Of a stretch of 64,000 nt of DNA, positions 22,574-35,340 are shown piece by piece (position 1 is the first letter of the stretch; every line of letters starts with the position of its first letter). A program made the position numbers and the translations under genes. Under the pieces are notes generated by a model. The model saw only the letters and a list, made by a program, of their open reading frames with translations, searched no databases and was not told the DNA's origin. The DNA comes from Cannabis sativa (lineage: Eukaryota > Streptophyta > Magnoliopsida > Rosales > Cannabaceae), in contig NC_083607.1 in the NCBI RefSeq assembly GCF_029168945.1, positions 10,434,001 through 10,498,000 on the forward strand, written 5' to 3'.

Positions 22574-25500
22574 ATGGACGCCGGGCGGACTACCGGGAGT
22601 CGAGGCAACTCGGTGGGGTCGAATCGGGGAGAGGGAGCTCGGTTTCCCCCACCGCTAGGGGCCGAGGTAGAGGTCCCCGAGGCGGGGCTCGTGGTCGGGG
22701 TGATGAGAACCCGCCACAGCTACCTGTGCTCCCCACCGATCGTGGAGCCCCGAACTCGGGAGTTACGGTTTGCGGAGATGCAAGCCGGGATCGAAGAGCA
22801 AGACCTCGAGATTCGCAGGTTGAGACGGCAGGTGCTCCCGGTTCCGGCGCCGTAGTTCCGGCGGCACCTGCCCCGCCGCCTGTGCCGAGATGGTAGTGGC
22901 GGCCCACGTATTGGAACCTTTATATGAGCGGTTCCGAAGCAAGCACCTCCGTATTCCCGGGAGGTCCGGATGTGTCGAAAGCCGAGCAAAGGCTTACGGT
23001 GATCACCGGAATCTTGAACTTCATGGGTGTCACCGCAACGACAGAGTGGTGTGCGCCACATTCCGGTTCCTGTGAGGATGCCCCGGTATGGTGGGACATG
23101 GTGTCCCGCATTCACGATGTCACCACCATGACTTGGGAGAGGTTCCAGAACTTTTCAACGCGAAGTACTACAACGAGGCGGTTAGAAGCGCCAAGAGAAA
23201 GGAATTCGTTCACCCGACCCACGGAGAACATGAGTGTCACTGAGTATACAACTCAGTTTGACCGGTTGGCGAGGTTAGCCTCGGGTATTGTGCCGACCGA
23301 CTTCAGTAGAAAGGAGAAGTATCTGGACGGGTTGAATCCCAAGATCAGGCATGACCTGATGATCACCACCGACGACAGCACCACCTACGCTCAGATGGTG
23401 GAGAAGGCACTGCGAGCTGAGGGCGCAGTGGGGTGCATGTCAGAGTCAGCTAGTACTCCGGTTGGTGGCGGAGCTCCTACCCCTCCTGCATCAGGCTTCA
23501 GCAGGGGGAGTAGTGGTTCGGCCATGGATCGCAGGAAGAGGGCACCCACCGCTTCGGCGGCTCCGGTCGAACAAGAGGTTCGGGGGAACCGAACGCAGGG
23601 AGTCGTCCCGGTGGTAATGAGACTCGCTTCTCCTACCCCGAGTGCCCTAGCCGCAAGAGGCACCATCGGGGAGAGTGCAAGGGGCAGGATGCTTTCATTG
23701 TGGCATGCCCGGCACTTCAAGAGGGAATGTCCCCAGCCCGGCCGTAGGCACCGAGAGCTCCGGCGATGCCCACTCCGGCCCGGGGTATTCGCGATCACGC
23801 AGCCGATGCGGATGCCGGCCCATCGCCTGTTACAGGTCGATTCTTATTAACGACTCGTTTTATTCGTCGTCGTTTGATTCCGGGGCTACACGTTCTTATG
23901 TGGCGGCCGTAGTCTTTAGTAAGTTGGGTAGACCCTATGATAGATATGAGTCGTGGTTTGGAACCCCGTTACTCGCGGAGAATTGGTTATCTCCAATAGG
24001 TGGATTAGGTCTATGCCGATCAGGATAGATGGTAGAGAGTTGAGCGCTGATCTGATAGAGATGAGCTTAGTCGAATTTGATATTATTTTAGGAATGGATT
24101 TCCTATCTAAATATTCGGCGAGCATTGATTGCAAGAGGAAGATGGTGGTCTTCCAACCCGAAAGTGAAGAACCGTTCGTATTTGTGGGTTCGGTTCAGGG
24201 ATCTCGGATCCCGGTGATCTCGGCTATGTTAGCGAGGGAATTATTGCACGGTGGGTGCTTAGGGTTTCTGGCCGTGGTGGTGGACACCACTCGGCCAGAC
24301 ACCATTCGGCCAAAGGACATCAGCGTGGTTCGGGAATTTTTGGACGTTTTTCCCGAAGAACTTCCAGGGTTACCACCTCAGCGGGAGATTGACTTCGTGA
24401 TTGACTTGGCACTGTGGGTGGATCCGGTTTCTAAAGCCCCGTATAGGATGGCTCCACCGAACTTAAGGAGTTAAAGATTCGGCTCCTGTGGGTTGCTTGA
24501 CATAGGGTTCATTCGGCCCAGTGTGTCACCTTGGGGAGCCCCGGTTTTGTTCGTGAAGAAGAAGGATGGCTCTATGAGGATGTGCATCGACTACAGAGAG
24601 TTGAACAAGCTGACGGTGAAGAATAAATATCCATTACCTAGGATCGATGACTTGTTCGATCAGCTTCAGGGGAAGACGGTCTTTTCTAAGATTGACCTCC
24701 GTTCGGGTTATCATCAGTTGAGGATCCGAGAGGAGGACATTCCAAAGACGGCTTTCCGCACTAGGTATGGACACTACGAGTTCCTGGTTATGTCATTCGG
24801 ACTAACCAATGCTCCTGCAGCATTTATGGACCTGATGAATAGAGTATTCAAGGATTTCCTCGATATCTGTGTAATTGTGTTTATCGACGACATCCTCGTG
24901 TACTCTCAGTCAGAAGAGGAGCATGAGTTACACCTTCAGATGGTACTGCAACGACTTCGAGAACATAGACTCTACGCCAAGTTCAAGAAATGTGAGTTCG
25001 GTTGTCTCGTGTGTCCTTCCTAGGGCACATTGTGAGTAAAGATGGGATCAAGGTGGATCCCGGGAAGATTGAATCCGTCGTGATTGGCCGAGACCGAAGA
25101 CAAGGACGTAAATCGAAGCTTCTTGGGATTAGCTGGGTACTATCGTAGGTTCGTGGAGGGGTTCTCTAAAATTTCAATGCCCCTAACCGAGCTTACAAAG
25201 AAGAATCAGCGATTTATCTGGACAGATAAATGCGAAGCTAGTTTTCGTGAGCCGGCGAGATTGATTACTGCTCCGGTGCTAGCTTTGCCTTCGGACAAGG
25301 AGAAGTTCGTGGTCTATTGTGACGCATCCAAACAGGGTTTGGGGTGCGTATTGATGCAAGCCGATCGGGTTATCGCTTATGCCTCCCGTCAGTTAAAGGA
25401 TTATGAACAGCGATACCCGACTCATGATTTAGAATTGGCCGCAAAGTGGTTTTTGCACCGAAGATTTGGCGCATTACTTGTATGGTGAGAAGTGCGAGAT

Positions 25501-27235
25501 CTATACCGACCATAAAAGTCTCAAGTATTTCTTTACTCAGAAAGATTTGAACATGAGACAGAGGCGTTGGTTGGAGTTAGTGAAGGATTATGATTGCGAG
25601 ATCCTCTATCATCCCGGAAAAGCCAATGTAGTGGCCGATGCCCTGAGTAGAAAGGGGCCCGGGCAGGTAGCTAGCATGGTTCAGATCTCACCTCAGCTAG
25701 CAGAGGATATGGTCGTGTCCAAAGATTGAGTTTGTGGTAGGTCACTACACAACTTAACGCCGCAATCCGATCCGTTAGAAAGAATAAAAGTTGCTCGTAC
25801 GACGCATCCGGAGTTAGTGAAGATCCGAGATGAGGTATTGGCCGGTCAAGCCAAGGACTTTTCAAAGTGTCGGATAGTGGGATGCTTTTGTATAAAGCCG
25901 TGGTTTGTGTCCCGAACAAAGGTGGACTTGAGGAACGAGATATTTGAGGAGGCTCATTCTACTCCATATTCTCTGCATCCCGGCACCACCAAGATGTACC
26001 AAGACTTGAAACCGTACTTCTGGTGGAACGGTATGAAGAAGAATTTGGTAGAATTCGTATCGAGATGCCTCACATGTCAGCAGATCAAGGCTGAACATCA
26101 GAGACCACAGGTTGTTGCAGCCTCTAACCCTACTCGTAATGGAAATGGGAGGATATTACTATGGATTTTGTGGTCGGGTTACCTAGGACCACGGGTATGT
26201 ATGATTCCATCCGGGTAGTGGTGGACCGATTTACGAAATCTCGCTCATTTTCTCACGGCCGAACGACGTTTACAAAGTGGATCGCTTGGCGAGTTATACG
26301 TCGTGGAGATAGTGAGACTTCACGGGTACCGAAGTCTATAGTTTCGGACAGTGGATCCGAAATTCACCTCCAAATTTTGGCAAAGTTTGCAACGGGCAAT
26401 GGGTACGAAGCTAAAATTCAGTACAGCATTCCATCCTCAGACAGATGGTCAGTCCGAAAGGACAATTCAGATATTGGAGGACATGCTGAGAGCCTGTGTT
26501 ATGGACTTTGAGGGTTCATGGAATAAATACCTACCGTTAGTAGAGTTCTCATATAACAACAGTTATCAGAGTACGATAGGGATGGCACCCTATGAACTGT
26601 TGTACGGTAGGAAATGTAGATCCCCTATCCACTGGGATGAGACAGGGGAGAGGAAATATCTAGGTCCGGAGTCAGTTCAGCGGACCAATGAGGCAATAGA
26701 GAAGATTAAAGCTAGAATGCTTGCCTCCCGGAGCGGACGAAGAGTTACGCAGATCCGAAACGTCGAGATGTTGAGTTCCGAGTAGGGGACCATGTGTTTT
26801 TGCGAGTATCTCCGATGAAGGGGATTAAACGTTTCGGGAAAAGAGGCAAGTTATGCCCTAGATTTACAGGACCTTTCGAGATTCTCGAGAAGATAGGTCA
26901 TGTGGCATATCGGTTAGCATTGCCTCCAGCTTTATCAGCAGTGCACAACGTATTTCATGTCTCAATGTTGAGAAAATACGTTTCAGACCCCTCTCATATA
27001 ATCAGTTATGAGAGCCTTCGCCTTCGCCGATATGTCTTATGAGGAACAGCCAGTGCAGATCCTGGATAGAAAGGATAAAGTCCTTCGGAATAAGACCATA
27101 GCGTTGGTCAAGGTTCTCTGGAGAAACAGTAAGGTGGAAGAAGCCACTTGGGAGCTAGAATCAGATATGCGAGCTCAATACCCAGAGTTATTCAGGTTAG
27201 ATTTCGGGGACGAAATCCTTTTAAGGGGGGAATAG
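22574..27235 (+). pseudogene. gag-pol of element B, many frameshifts
   Basis: ATG at 22574 (MDAGRTTGSRGN) with the same layout as element A, but split over at least ten frame segments. Recognisable are gag (22574-22855, 22924-23850), protease and linker (23875-24474), RT (24493-25023, FIDDILVYS at about 24880-24906), RT thumb/RNase H (25084-25729), integrase finger (25817-26110), integrase core in three shifted pieces (26161-26785), and the C-terminal chromodomain region (26794-27235, ending with VLWRNSKVEEATWELE). Most breaks are 1-2-base losses or gains in G/C-rich words with little change around them. Not translatable as a polyprotein as written. Confidence 0.88.
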
Positions 27236-27236
27236 T

Positions 27237-29449
27237 TGTAAAGCCCGCTTAGTTAATTTGGAAATTAGCAGTTATTTATGATTAATCAGGAAATTATTTA
27301 TAGCTATTTAAATAATTTATCATTGTTATTTATGGAATTCAGATATGCATATTTATGTCATCAGCAGTTTTTATATTTCGCATTTCCGGTGTCCGGTATT
27401 TTGGAACGCGGCGTTTGGCTCAGTAGAAATCACAACTTAGTATGTTGGTATTTTGGGGACGGGTTTTTGACATTGGGAATGTCGGGATTGGCCGGGAATT
27501 TAGAATGTCCCAAAAATACCCCTTTAGTATGTTTTGCATGATTTTATGGTGGAGGGGCAAAATGGTCTTTTTGCCCCATTAGTGTTTGTTTTGTATGATT
27601 TATTAATTGGAAAATAAATGATTATTTATGTGATTATTTGGCTGAAGTAAATGTGTTATATTCCCTTTTTCTAAAATTTCAACACTTAGGCAATTTTAAA
27701 GAAAATAGAAAAAAGCACACTCTCTCTCTCTCTCTTTTTCCTCTCTTTCGGCTGAGGCTTGGGGGTTCAAAGGGCTGGTTTTCTTTGGTGATTCAAGCTC
27801 TAACTTGCTACTTTGTGATCCCTTGTTGTGGTATGTGCTTCCTTGTTCATTGCTCTTTAAATTTCTTGGAAAAAAATGATGAAAAGTGTTGAAAATGCAT
27901 GTGAATTTTGAGAGTTGTTTCTGCTGTATTTTGTTGTTGATTTATGTTGTTCAAAGTATGATTTTTGATGTTAAATGAGTTGTGTGAAGCATGAGTAGCT
28001 AGATTGTTCAAGCTTTTTATTATATATGAAAATTGATGATTTTTGTGAGAAAATGCATGTTTTGTTTCTGTATAATTGCTGGGTGTTTTTGTTAGTTTGC
28101 AGAGGGTTTTTCTTGCTTAGTTAAGTAGAATTAACTAGGCTAGGGTGCATGCTAGTGGGTTTAACCAAGTTTGAGTTCTTGAACTCAAAGCTTGGTCTTC
28201 AATGGTGAAATTTGCTTGTGAGGTTTCTGGGTAGGTTTGAGGCCTTGGAATGGTCATTTGGGACCTATGTAGGAGGTCTGGAAAGTTTGGGACCATTTGG
28301 GTTCGAATTGGTCGAGATATGGGAATTTTTGGTTGTCGCTCGCGAGGAACCGGAATTCGGCTGAGCATCCGGAATTCGGATGGGGTTCGTATTTTTCGTA
28401 ACCGGAATTCCGGTTGGGCAACCGGACTTCGGATGGGGGATTTTTCAGAACCCTAGTTTTCCTCGTTTTTGGGTTTTTAGGGGTATTGCCATGCTTTTTA
28501 TCGATAGGGAAACTTTTAGTTTCGAGTTTTAGTCCCCGGGAAGTGATTTAGCGTGTCACTTATAGCGTTGTGGTTTTTATGGTTTAGGAGCCAGTAATCC
28601 GCCGTTCAGCTTCAGTTCCTAAAGTTGACCGGACACCCGAAATCGGAATCCGTAAGATTAGTATAACAAAGATGCATATGTAGTTTACATGTTTAGCGTG
28701 CATGTAGGAAGCCCGTTAGTTACATTAGATATGTATTTAGGCTTCGAACCACCCAACCCCGTCACGTCTGACAGCCGGAGTATGACCAAGAATGAGTATG
28801 ACCGGCTCGACCGATCAGCCGACACCGGTTGGTGGTTCGCTATTGACCTATCCCGTCTGCACAGTGCCGGAGTATGACCAGCAATGAGTATGACCGGCTC
28901 GACCGATCAGAGGATACTTGTCAATAGTGCCGTCCCCCGAACGTTCAAAACTCGCACCATGTTGGACATGGCAAGAGTGCTCGGCACCATGTTGGACATG
29001 GCATGGCGGGACTCGCATCGTGTTGGACACGGCAATGGGCTTTATGTATGATATTATTATGCTTTTCTTACCGAGTCCGTCGACTCGCGCTTACGTTGCA
29101 TGTGTAGGTAAAGGCAAGGCAAGCTTGCCGATGGACCGTGAGCGAGCTTATGGGATTGTACATGTCGGGGCGGTTAGGCTCGGAGCGTACGATCCTCGGG
29201 ACAAGTGGCCGAGATTTTGTAACGGTCGTTAGATGACCTTATTTTGATGTAAAAGTTGAATAGTAAAAACGTTTGTAAATATTTTTATAAATCGGGATCC
29301 CGAGACTTTTTGGTAAAATGGTTTATAAGTTTAATGAAAAAGCAAAATTTTAATTAATCACGTTTTTCCATAAACCTCGTTGATTAGCAACGAGCTGCAC
29401 AGTACGTTTAAAAATCACGTAATACGCCTAAGATAGTTAGGGTGTTACA
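27237..29449 (+). repeat. 3' LTR of element B
   Basis: Preceded by a polypurine tract AAGGGGGGAA (27223-27232). Identical to the 5' LTR by inspection for about the first 1.1 kb, then repeatedly different through about 29215, then nearly identical again to the end. Confidence 0.94.
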
Positions 29450-29537
29450 ATGATACATTTAATGGTTCATCTAGTGAGAGAAGCAAGGTTGTGCAGGCTG
29501 TTTTGGGCGAAATGGATGTATCCATTTGAAAGAAATA
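29450..29537 (+). pseudogene. CACTA TNP2-type transposase, piece 3
   Basis: After element B the reading continues with MIHLMVHLVREARLCRLFW and then the WMYPFER block typical of TNP2 proteins. It breaks at the ATA target site (29535-29537) of the next insertion. Open throughout its short length. Confidence 0.85.
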
Positions 29538-30079
29538 CACTACTACAAAAAGAGCTTTTTGCTTCAGTTTTTAAGTGACATAAAAAGTATTTGCTTTAGT
29601 TGGTGTAACCGACGCTATAGCCATAGACGCAAATACTGATTTTTTTGCTTCAGTTATGAGACGACGTTAATTAGTTTTTTGCTTCATTTATGAACCGAAG
29701 CAAAAAACAAGTACACTAACGCTAATTGTTTTTGCTTCAGCTATGAAATGAAGCAAATATTTAAAAAAATAATAAAAAAAAATTGAAACCAAATAAAATA
29801 AATACAATATCACATCAATCATTTAACATACCAACAAAAACTTTTCTTTTTAACCCCATAAGTTTTTTCAGACAAAAAAATCATAAATTTAAAAATATAT
29901 GTATATATACATACACATATATATATACATAATTATTTATACATACTATCAAAATATATATAAAAAAAAGAGATATATATATATATATATATAAATACAC
30001 AAGAAACAAACAATTCTCAAGACTAGTCAAATATCCACAATTTGGAATATTCATGATCATCAGCTTTACACGCCCACCA

Positions 30080-31925
30080 TGTAAAGACCGCTTAAGATTA
30101 ACACATTTGATTATTAAATAATTAGGATTTATGAATGAGATTTAATTATTATTTATAAATGTATATTATAGAAATATATTTAAGTTCATATATGTTTATT
30201 ATGCTATTTTATGTAAATTTCTCAATTTTTGTATTTGTATTTGGAAGCTGTGGAAAGCGACATTGGGCCTTTAGAGAGTCGCATTTTATATGTTTTAGAT
30301 TTTTATTGTCGGGGTATCATTGTTGAATATTGGATGTGTTGGAATTTTCGGGGTTTGGAAATTGACCAATTTTACCCTTGGGAAGTTGTAGCTACCTATG
30401 TTAGTTAGAAGGGCAAATGAGTCTTTTGGTAGGATTTTATTTGTCTTACCTAAGTGATGTAATGCTGAATATAAAGTGAATTAATTTTTTTCTTAAAAAA
30501 AAAAAGAAAGAAAGAAAGAAAGAAAGAAACATATATTAGCTTAGGTTAGATGGAATTAAGAAAAAGCTACTTCTCTCTCCATCTTCCTCTCGATTTGGCA
30601 AGAACCAGCACCAAGCTGGAATTTTCTCAACCCAATTTAGTAGGTTTCAGTTGTGTTTGAAGCTCCAATTCAAGGTAGGACACTCTAGCTTGTTCTCTTT
30701 AATGTTCCTTGATTTTATTTTAAGTTTGATATGTGATTTTTGGAAGTTTAGAGGCTGTGAGTATGTTATTAGTTTGATTTTCTTTTCTGGAGTTAGGTGT
30801 TGATTATTTTGGGTAATTAGAGCTGAATTGGTTGGTTATTGTGAGGTTTGGGTAGAATTGGAGTTTAAGAGCTCAAGTTGGAGCTCTAATGGTGGATTGA
30901 GATTTTGTGTGAATTGTTGTATTCTTTTGCTTGGGTTTGGTGTATTATAGTGTTACAGGTATGCTGGAAGCTTTGGGAAAATTTAGGGTTGAATTGAGCT
31001 AAGGGGAGCATTTTTTGGGTTCCCGCCGTAACTGCACTCGGTTGCCTCGGGGACCCTCCGTAGCAATCTGGTCGACCCGCCTGGTACCCAAGAACCGGAC
31101 TTATGGTTGGGAACTGGTCTGCCGGTTGGGGCCTTTTCCCGAACCCTAGTTTTTCCCGTTTTGAGTTATTAAGGGTGTTAGCACCCTATTTATCGATAGG
31201 GTCATCCTTAGTTTTGATTTTAAATCCCCGATAAGTGTTTTAGAGTGTCTCTCCTTAAGTTTTGAACGTTATGGTTTAGGGCCCTGTAAACCCTAAACAC
31301 GAGTACCAGGGGGTACGTCGTGCATGTGGTACAACACTTAGTAATTCCTAGGAGTACAATAACGGCTCTACAACACGAGTACAGGGTTGGTATTTTGGTG
31401 CATTTTGTACAGAAGTCGTACTTCCCTTAAGAACATTCTTAACCACTTGGTGAGCTCGTTATTGAGCCCAGGACGGTTTACGCATAAAGTTGTACTAACA
31501 TTAACTTTATATATGTGTTGCATATCTTACTGAGTCTGTTGACTAACCAGTTTGCTACCTTGTGTAGGTAACGGAAAAGCGAAGCTAGAGAAACAGTGAG
31601 ATGGGGCTCGACAGTGATTGTACATATCGCGACAGTGCAACCTGGAGGGTTTCAATCTTTCACTATTTTGAGTTGCCTGTACACGTTTTTTTAAAATATA
31701 TATATATATATATACTAGTAACTTTATATTAGTAAAATACTTTAAACTGTATTTTGAGATTCGGGATCCCGACCTATATGTTTATAAAGTTATTATACTA
31801 TCAAATTAATTTTTGAGTTAGTAAGTTTCAAATACGGGCGTTACAGTTTGGTATCAGAGCCGCCAGGTTGTTCACTGAAGACCGTCAAGATATGTACAAT
31901 CAAGGCCAGTGTCGAGCTCAAAAAA
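30080..31925 (+). mobile_element. Truncated gypsy element C: one LTR plus primer site
   Basis: The LTR (30080-31845, 1.77 kb) starts TGTAAAGACCGC and ends GGGCGTTACA. It is followed at 31849-31860 by TGGTATCAGAGC and about 60 bp of leader, after which homology stops. Because the primer site is kept, this is a 5'-end remnant, not a recombined solo LTR. It shares with A and B the GAGTCTGTTGACT palindrome (about 31530), TATCGATAGGG, GAACCCTAGTTTTT and CGGGATCCCG, but is shorter and more diverged. An (AAAG)n run (about 30503-30528) and a (TA)n run (about 31699-31714) are embedded. No 5-bp duplication was found. Confidence 0.8.
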
Positions 31926-32307
31926 TAATATAAATTTTTACTTTTTTTTTTAGTTTGGAGAAAAGCAGGAATACAATCCAAAAACTAATTTATTACCAGT
32001 ACATCGATAGTAGATAGAACGGTTGATGGCGGTGATTCACGAAGACTAAGACGATTGATGCTAAAAGGCCTAAGAATTTTTCTTCCCTAGCTTATTTTTT
32101 TATGTTAACTTGTAGCTAGATTTATTAACTTGTTAATACTTGGACTAATTTTACAATATGTGTGTAATATTTAATTACAATTTATTTAATTACTTCTATG
32201 AAATGAAATTAGGTACATTGGACAATTATAAAATTAATTTAAATAATATTTAATTTACCTTTTAAAAAAATAAATATCTAATTTAAATTTAAATTAAATA
32301 ATATAAT

Positions 32308-32791
32308 GGGTGACTACTCAATTGTTACATTTTTATTTTAACCATCATGGTTACATTTCTTTTTTACCTGTAATAGCAGGTTACCAATAGGTAAAACTTT
32401 CTTTTTTAGAATCCATTAATTATAATTAATTATTTTCTTAAAATAATTAATTAAATATTTAACAAGTCTTATTTTAGCCATTTTTTTTAAAATATACATT
32501 CAACCTATTTTATTTTTTACTTTTTAAATATTTAAATAAAAAAACTAAATAATGAAGTATAATAATTTTAAATTAAAGTTATAAGTATAATAAAATTTTA
32601 ATTATAAAATTATATGTGTATAATTTTAAATTGTAAAGAGTTTTGCTATAAAAATTTTAATATTTAAGGGCAAAAAAATTGCTAAAAGATCCTTATTTAA
32701 TAATAAATTATGAAAAATTAATTAATAATTATAATAAATTTAATTTTAAAATGATGGTTACATATTTAATGTAACCATTGAAACCTTGTCC
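32308..32791. mobile_element. MULE-derived MITE, 484 bp
   Basis: Perfect 10-bp duplication ATAATATAAT (32298-32307, 32792-32801). The left end starts GGGTGACTACTCAATTGTTA; the right end in reverse starts GGACAAGGTTTCAATGGTTA. Both ends and the block 32545-32755 match the Pack-MULE at 6760-9203, including TAATAGCAGGTTA and AAAGATCCTTATTTAATAAT. No gene content. Confidence 0.88.
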
Positions 32792-33033
32792 ATAATATAA
32801 TATATAATTTTTTTTTTGATGAAATATATATAATTTAAATAAATTAAATTAAATTAAATAAACTGAAAAAAATTATCATTAGATATTTGGCGTCGGTTGT
32901 TATGGGTGTATATGGCGTTGGTTATTTTAGACCTTACAGCGTCACTTGGATCAGCGTTGGTAGCGATTTTTACCAAAATTGACGCTGAAAGGCCTTAAAA
33001 ACCACCTCTAAAAAGTGTTTTTGTAGTAGTATA

Positions 33034-33070
33034 ATGAGTAAAAATTACTAAATTTTAAAAAAACAAATAA
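33034..33070 (+). pseudogene. CACTA TNP2-type transposase, piece 4 (short)
   Basis: Immediately after the ATA duplication, ATG AGT AAA AAT TAC reads Met-Ser-Lys-Asn-Tyr, the expected continuation of the TNP2 block Tyr-Pro-Phe-Glu-Arg-Tyr-Met-x-Lys. A stop follows at once and homology fades. This confirms the empty-site structure of the third insertion. Confidence 0.55.
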
Positions 33071-35340
33071 AAAATATAAAAAATCATTTTGGTTTTTTCT
33101 GGTTTGTGACAATTTAGAGTTTTCATTTTAAATTTTCGTTTGTTTTTCTTTGGATTTTTAAGGCTTTAATTTTGTTTGATCAATTTTATTTTGTTCTTTT
33201 GTGGGTTTCGCATTTTAGTTTGTTCCTTATTTCTTTCGTTTAATTTTTGTTGTGTTTTATGTTCTGTTTGTATTTCTAGTTTTTTTAGATATTTTGAAAC
33301 ATCTGTTTCATTTTAGTGTCTCTAATCAGTGGGTTTTAGTTTTCTCCTAGTTTCTTAATAGTTTAATAATCTGTTTATGTATGATGTATTTTGGGAATAT
33401 TATTAGGTATAGTTGTTTGCTATTCTTTTTTAGGTAACAATTCGATTTTAGATGTTTGTAGTTTATATTCGTAGAGCTGTTTCTGTTTGTCAGTTTGTTT
33501 TTAGTTTTTTTAATAGTTTTATCATAGTTTATATACTTGTTTATTTGCAATTTATATTTATTGTTGTCATGTTTGTTAACTTGCAGGTCTGGGATTACAA
33601 ATTAGTCCTTTTGATTATTACAGATCCAAATGTGCTTGCACTAGCAATTTTTCTGTTATTGATAATATCAAGAATGATGGATTGATGGTTGTTGTTGGGT
33701 TGTTGATGACATTAACACACAATGGGTATGTTGTGAAGTCGGGGTCCTTCCGTTTTAGTTGTATGTAGAAATGCAGGCTTTGATCATCCTTTATCCTCAA
33801 TGGTTGGTATCCTTCTTTAACCTGATATTTTAGTTGCAAAACAGTATTTTCTTGGTTGCATTTCAGGACCTCTTTTAGCTTCCGTTGTAATTCTTCATAG
33901 TTACAATTGACTAAAATGTAATGTCCACTAGCTTTATAATTTATAATTCATTCGATCATCAAATTGTCCATTAGACTAGGAATGGAATGTCTTTTTTTTC
34001 CTGTGATTTTGAAATTGTTATTAGTGCAAGCAACGATATTGAAACTGGTTTGATTCTGTTATGAAATAGAGTAGAAATTTACTTCTATTTCTTTCCCTTT
34101 GTTCAAGTCTTGTATTTCCTATTCTGATTTCTGCTTTAGTTATTTTTATTTATTTTATTGCTGTTAATAAACTATAATAAAACTAAAATAAAACTATTAA
34201 GAAACATTTAAATTTATTTCAGAAACTAACCATTTCTCAAAGTGTTTTCTCCTTTTCTTATTTTCAAAATAAATTCCTACAAAAAATTGAATTAAACTAT
34301 ATTATAAAATGATGATACAACTGTAAAACAACTTCAAAAACCACAACAATTAACCCAATTTAACATAGTTGTGGTCATTGTGCTTTTTCATCAGTTTTAT
34401 TTGAATTAGATCAATTTCCAACTATTATAAAACTAATTTGCAACCATTTACATAAATCGTACGTACCTTGTATATCTGCTATTTTTTAGGTTCCTGTCAT
34501 GTGAAATTTCTTCATAATTTGTAAACTATTTTAAAACGATATTGCAACTGTAAGGTAATGCAAAAAAAATAAAAACAGGCTTATACTTAACATATCGTTC
34601 CTTAATTTGAATCAGATCTTGTTTATTGTTTTTAAGAATCTGAATGGCCTATTGTAAACAACGAATCAACTAGAATGCAACTGTATATGACGTAGATTTA
34701 TTTTTGAAAAAAATTTCATATCATACCTTATTTTGGATTAGAGGGGGAGCTCCAGATCTGTTTAATACAGATCTACATTGCTTGAATCTAGATTTTCGAT
34801 TTTGGAGTGAGTTATTTTGAACGATTAAAACTAAAATCAAATGTTTAATTTCAGTTTCTTCCCAGTTTTCTTGTTTTTTTCGTAATTTTCTGTTTAGATC
34901 AGTGGATTTCTTCTTTTCCAATCATTTTCGCCAGAATTTATGGTTGTATTACCCTCATTTTGGTTTCATTCTGGTTACGTTGCAGATTTGATCGATGGAG
35001 GTATCTTCATCTTCTCCGTTCATTCTGTGCCGCTTAAGGTATGACCAGGTGGTATTTTTGTAATTTTTTCATTCTGGGCTGTATAAATGTTGAATGGGCC
35101 GGCCCATAGTAATTTTGTAATATTTTTCCCTTTTTGGAATTTTCCTGTTTTTTTCCCAAAAAATATTCTCTTTCATTTATTTTTTAATACTTTTTTTAGT
35201 AATGCAAAACACTATACATTTTACAATATATTGTCAATCACTCACTTTTCTAAAAGTATCACTCACAAATATTTCGCTCTCCCAAATTTATTCCTAAGCT
35301 GATGACATAATTTAAGGTGCAAGAGAAAGAAAAATGAATA
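33071..35340. other. T/A-rich region, no gene recognised
   Basis: Long T-rich, poorly conserved sequence; short frames at 33347-33839 and 34721-35302 have biased composition and no recognisable domain. At 34996 an ATG opens MEVSSSSPFILCRL followed by AAGGTATGA, which resembles a first exon with a donor site, but no partner exon was found. Confidence 0.5.

Larger units (their letters stand above)
20076..29449 (+). mobile_element. Ty3/gypsy LTR retrotransposon B (chromodomain type)
   Basis: A 9.37-kb element with LTRs 20076-22292 and 27237-29449 and target duplication ATGAT (20071-20075, 29450-29454). It is a distant relative of A: same domain order and LTR landmarks but clearly diverged sequence. 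It splits the same CACTA gene. Its coding region carries many small indels while the first 1.1 kb of its two LTRs appear identical, an odd combination discussed in the findings. Confidence 0.92.
29538..33030. mobile_element. Non-autonomous CACTA-like element, carrier of LTR C and a MITE
   Basis: The left end CACTACTACAAAAAGAG and the right end ...TTTTTGTAGTAGT form the inverted repeat, with ATA duplicated on both sides (29535-29537, 33031-33033); the final G of the right end is missing. Subterminal repeats near the left end read TTTTTGCTTCAGTTATGA and its reverse GAAGCAAAAA; near the right end GGCGTCGGTTGTTATG and AGCGTCACTTGG are typical CACTA motifs. No transposase frame. Length without nested elements is about 1.2 kb. 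Confidence 0.75.

Noticed and set aside
30080..31845. LTR C as a solo LTR
   Set aside because: A primer-binding site and leader follow the LTR and no 5-bp duplication flanks it, so it is a truncated element.
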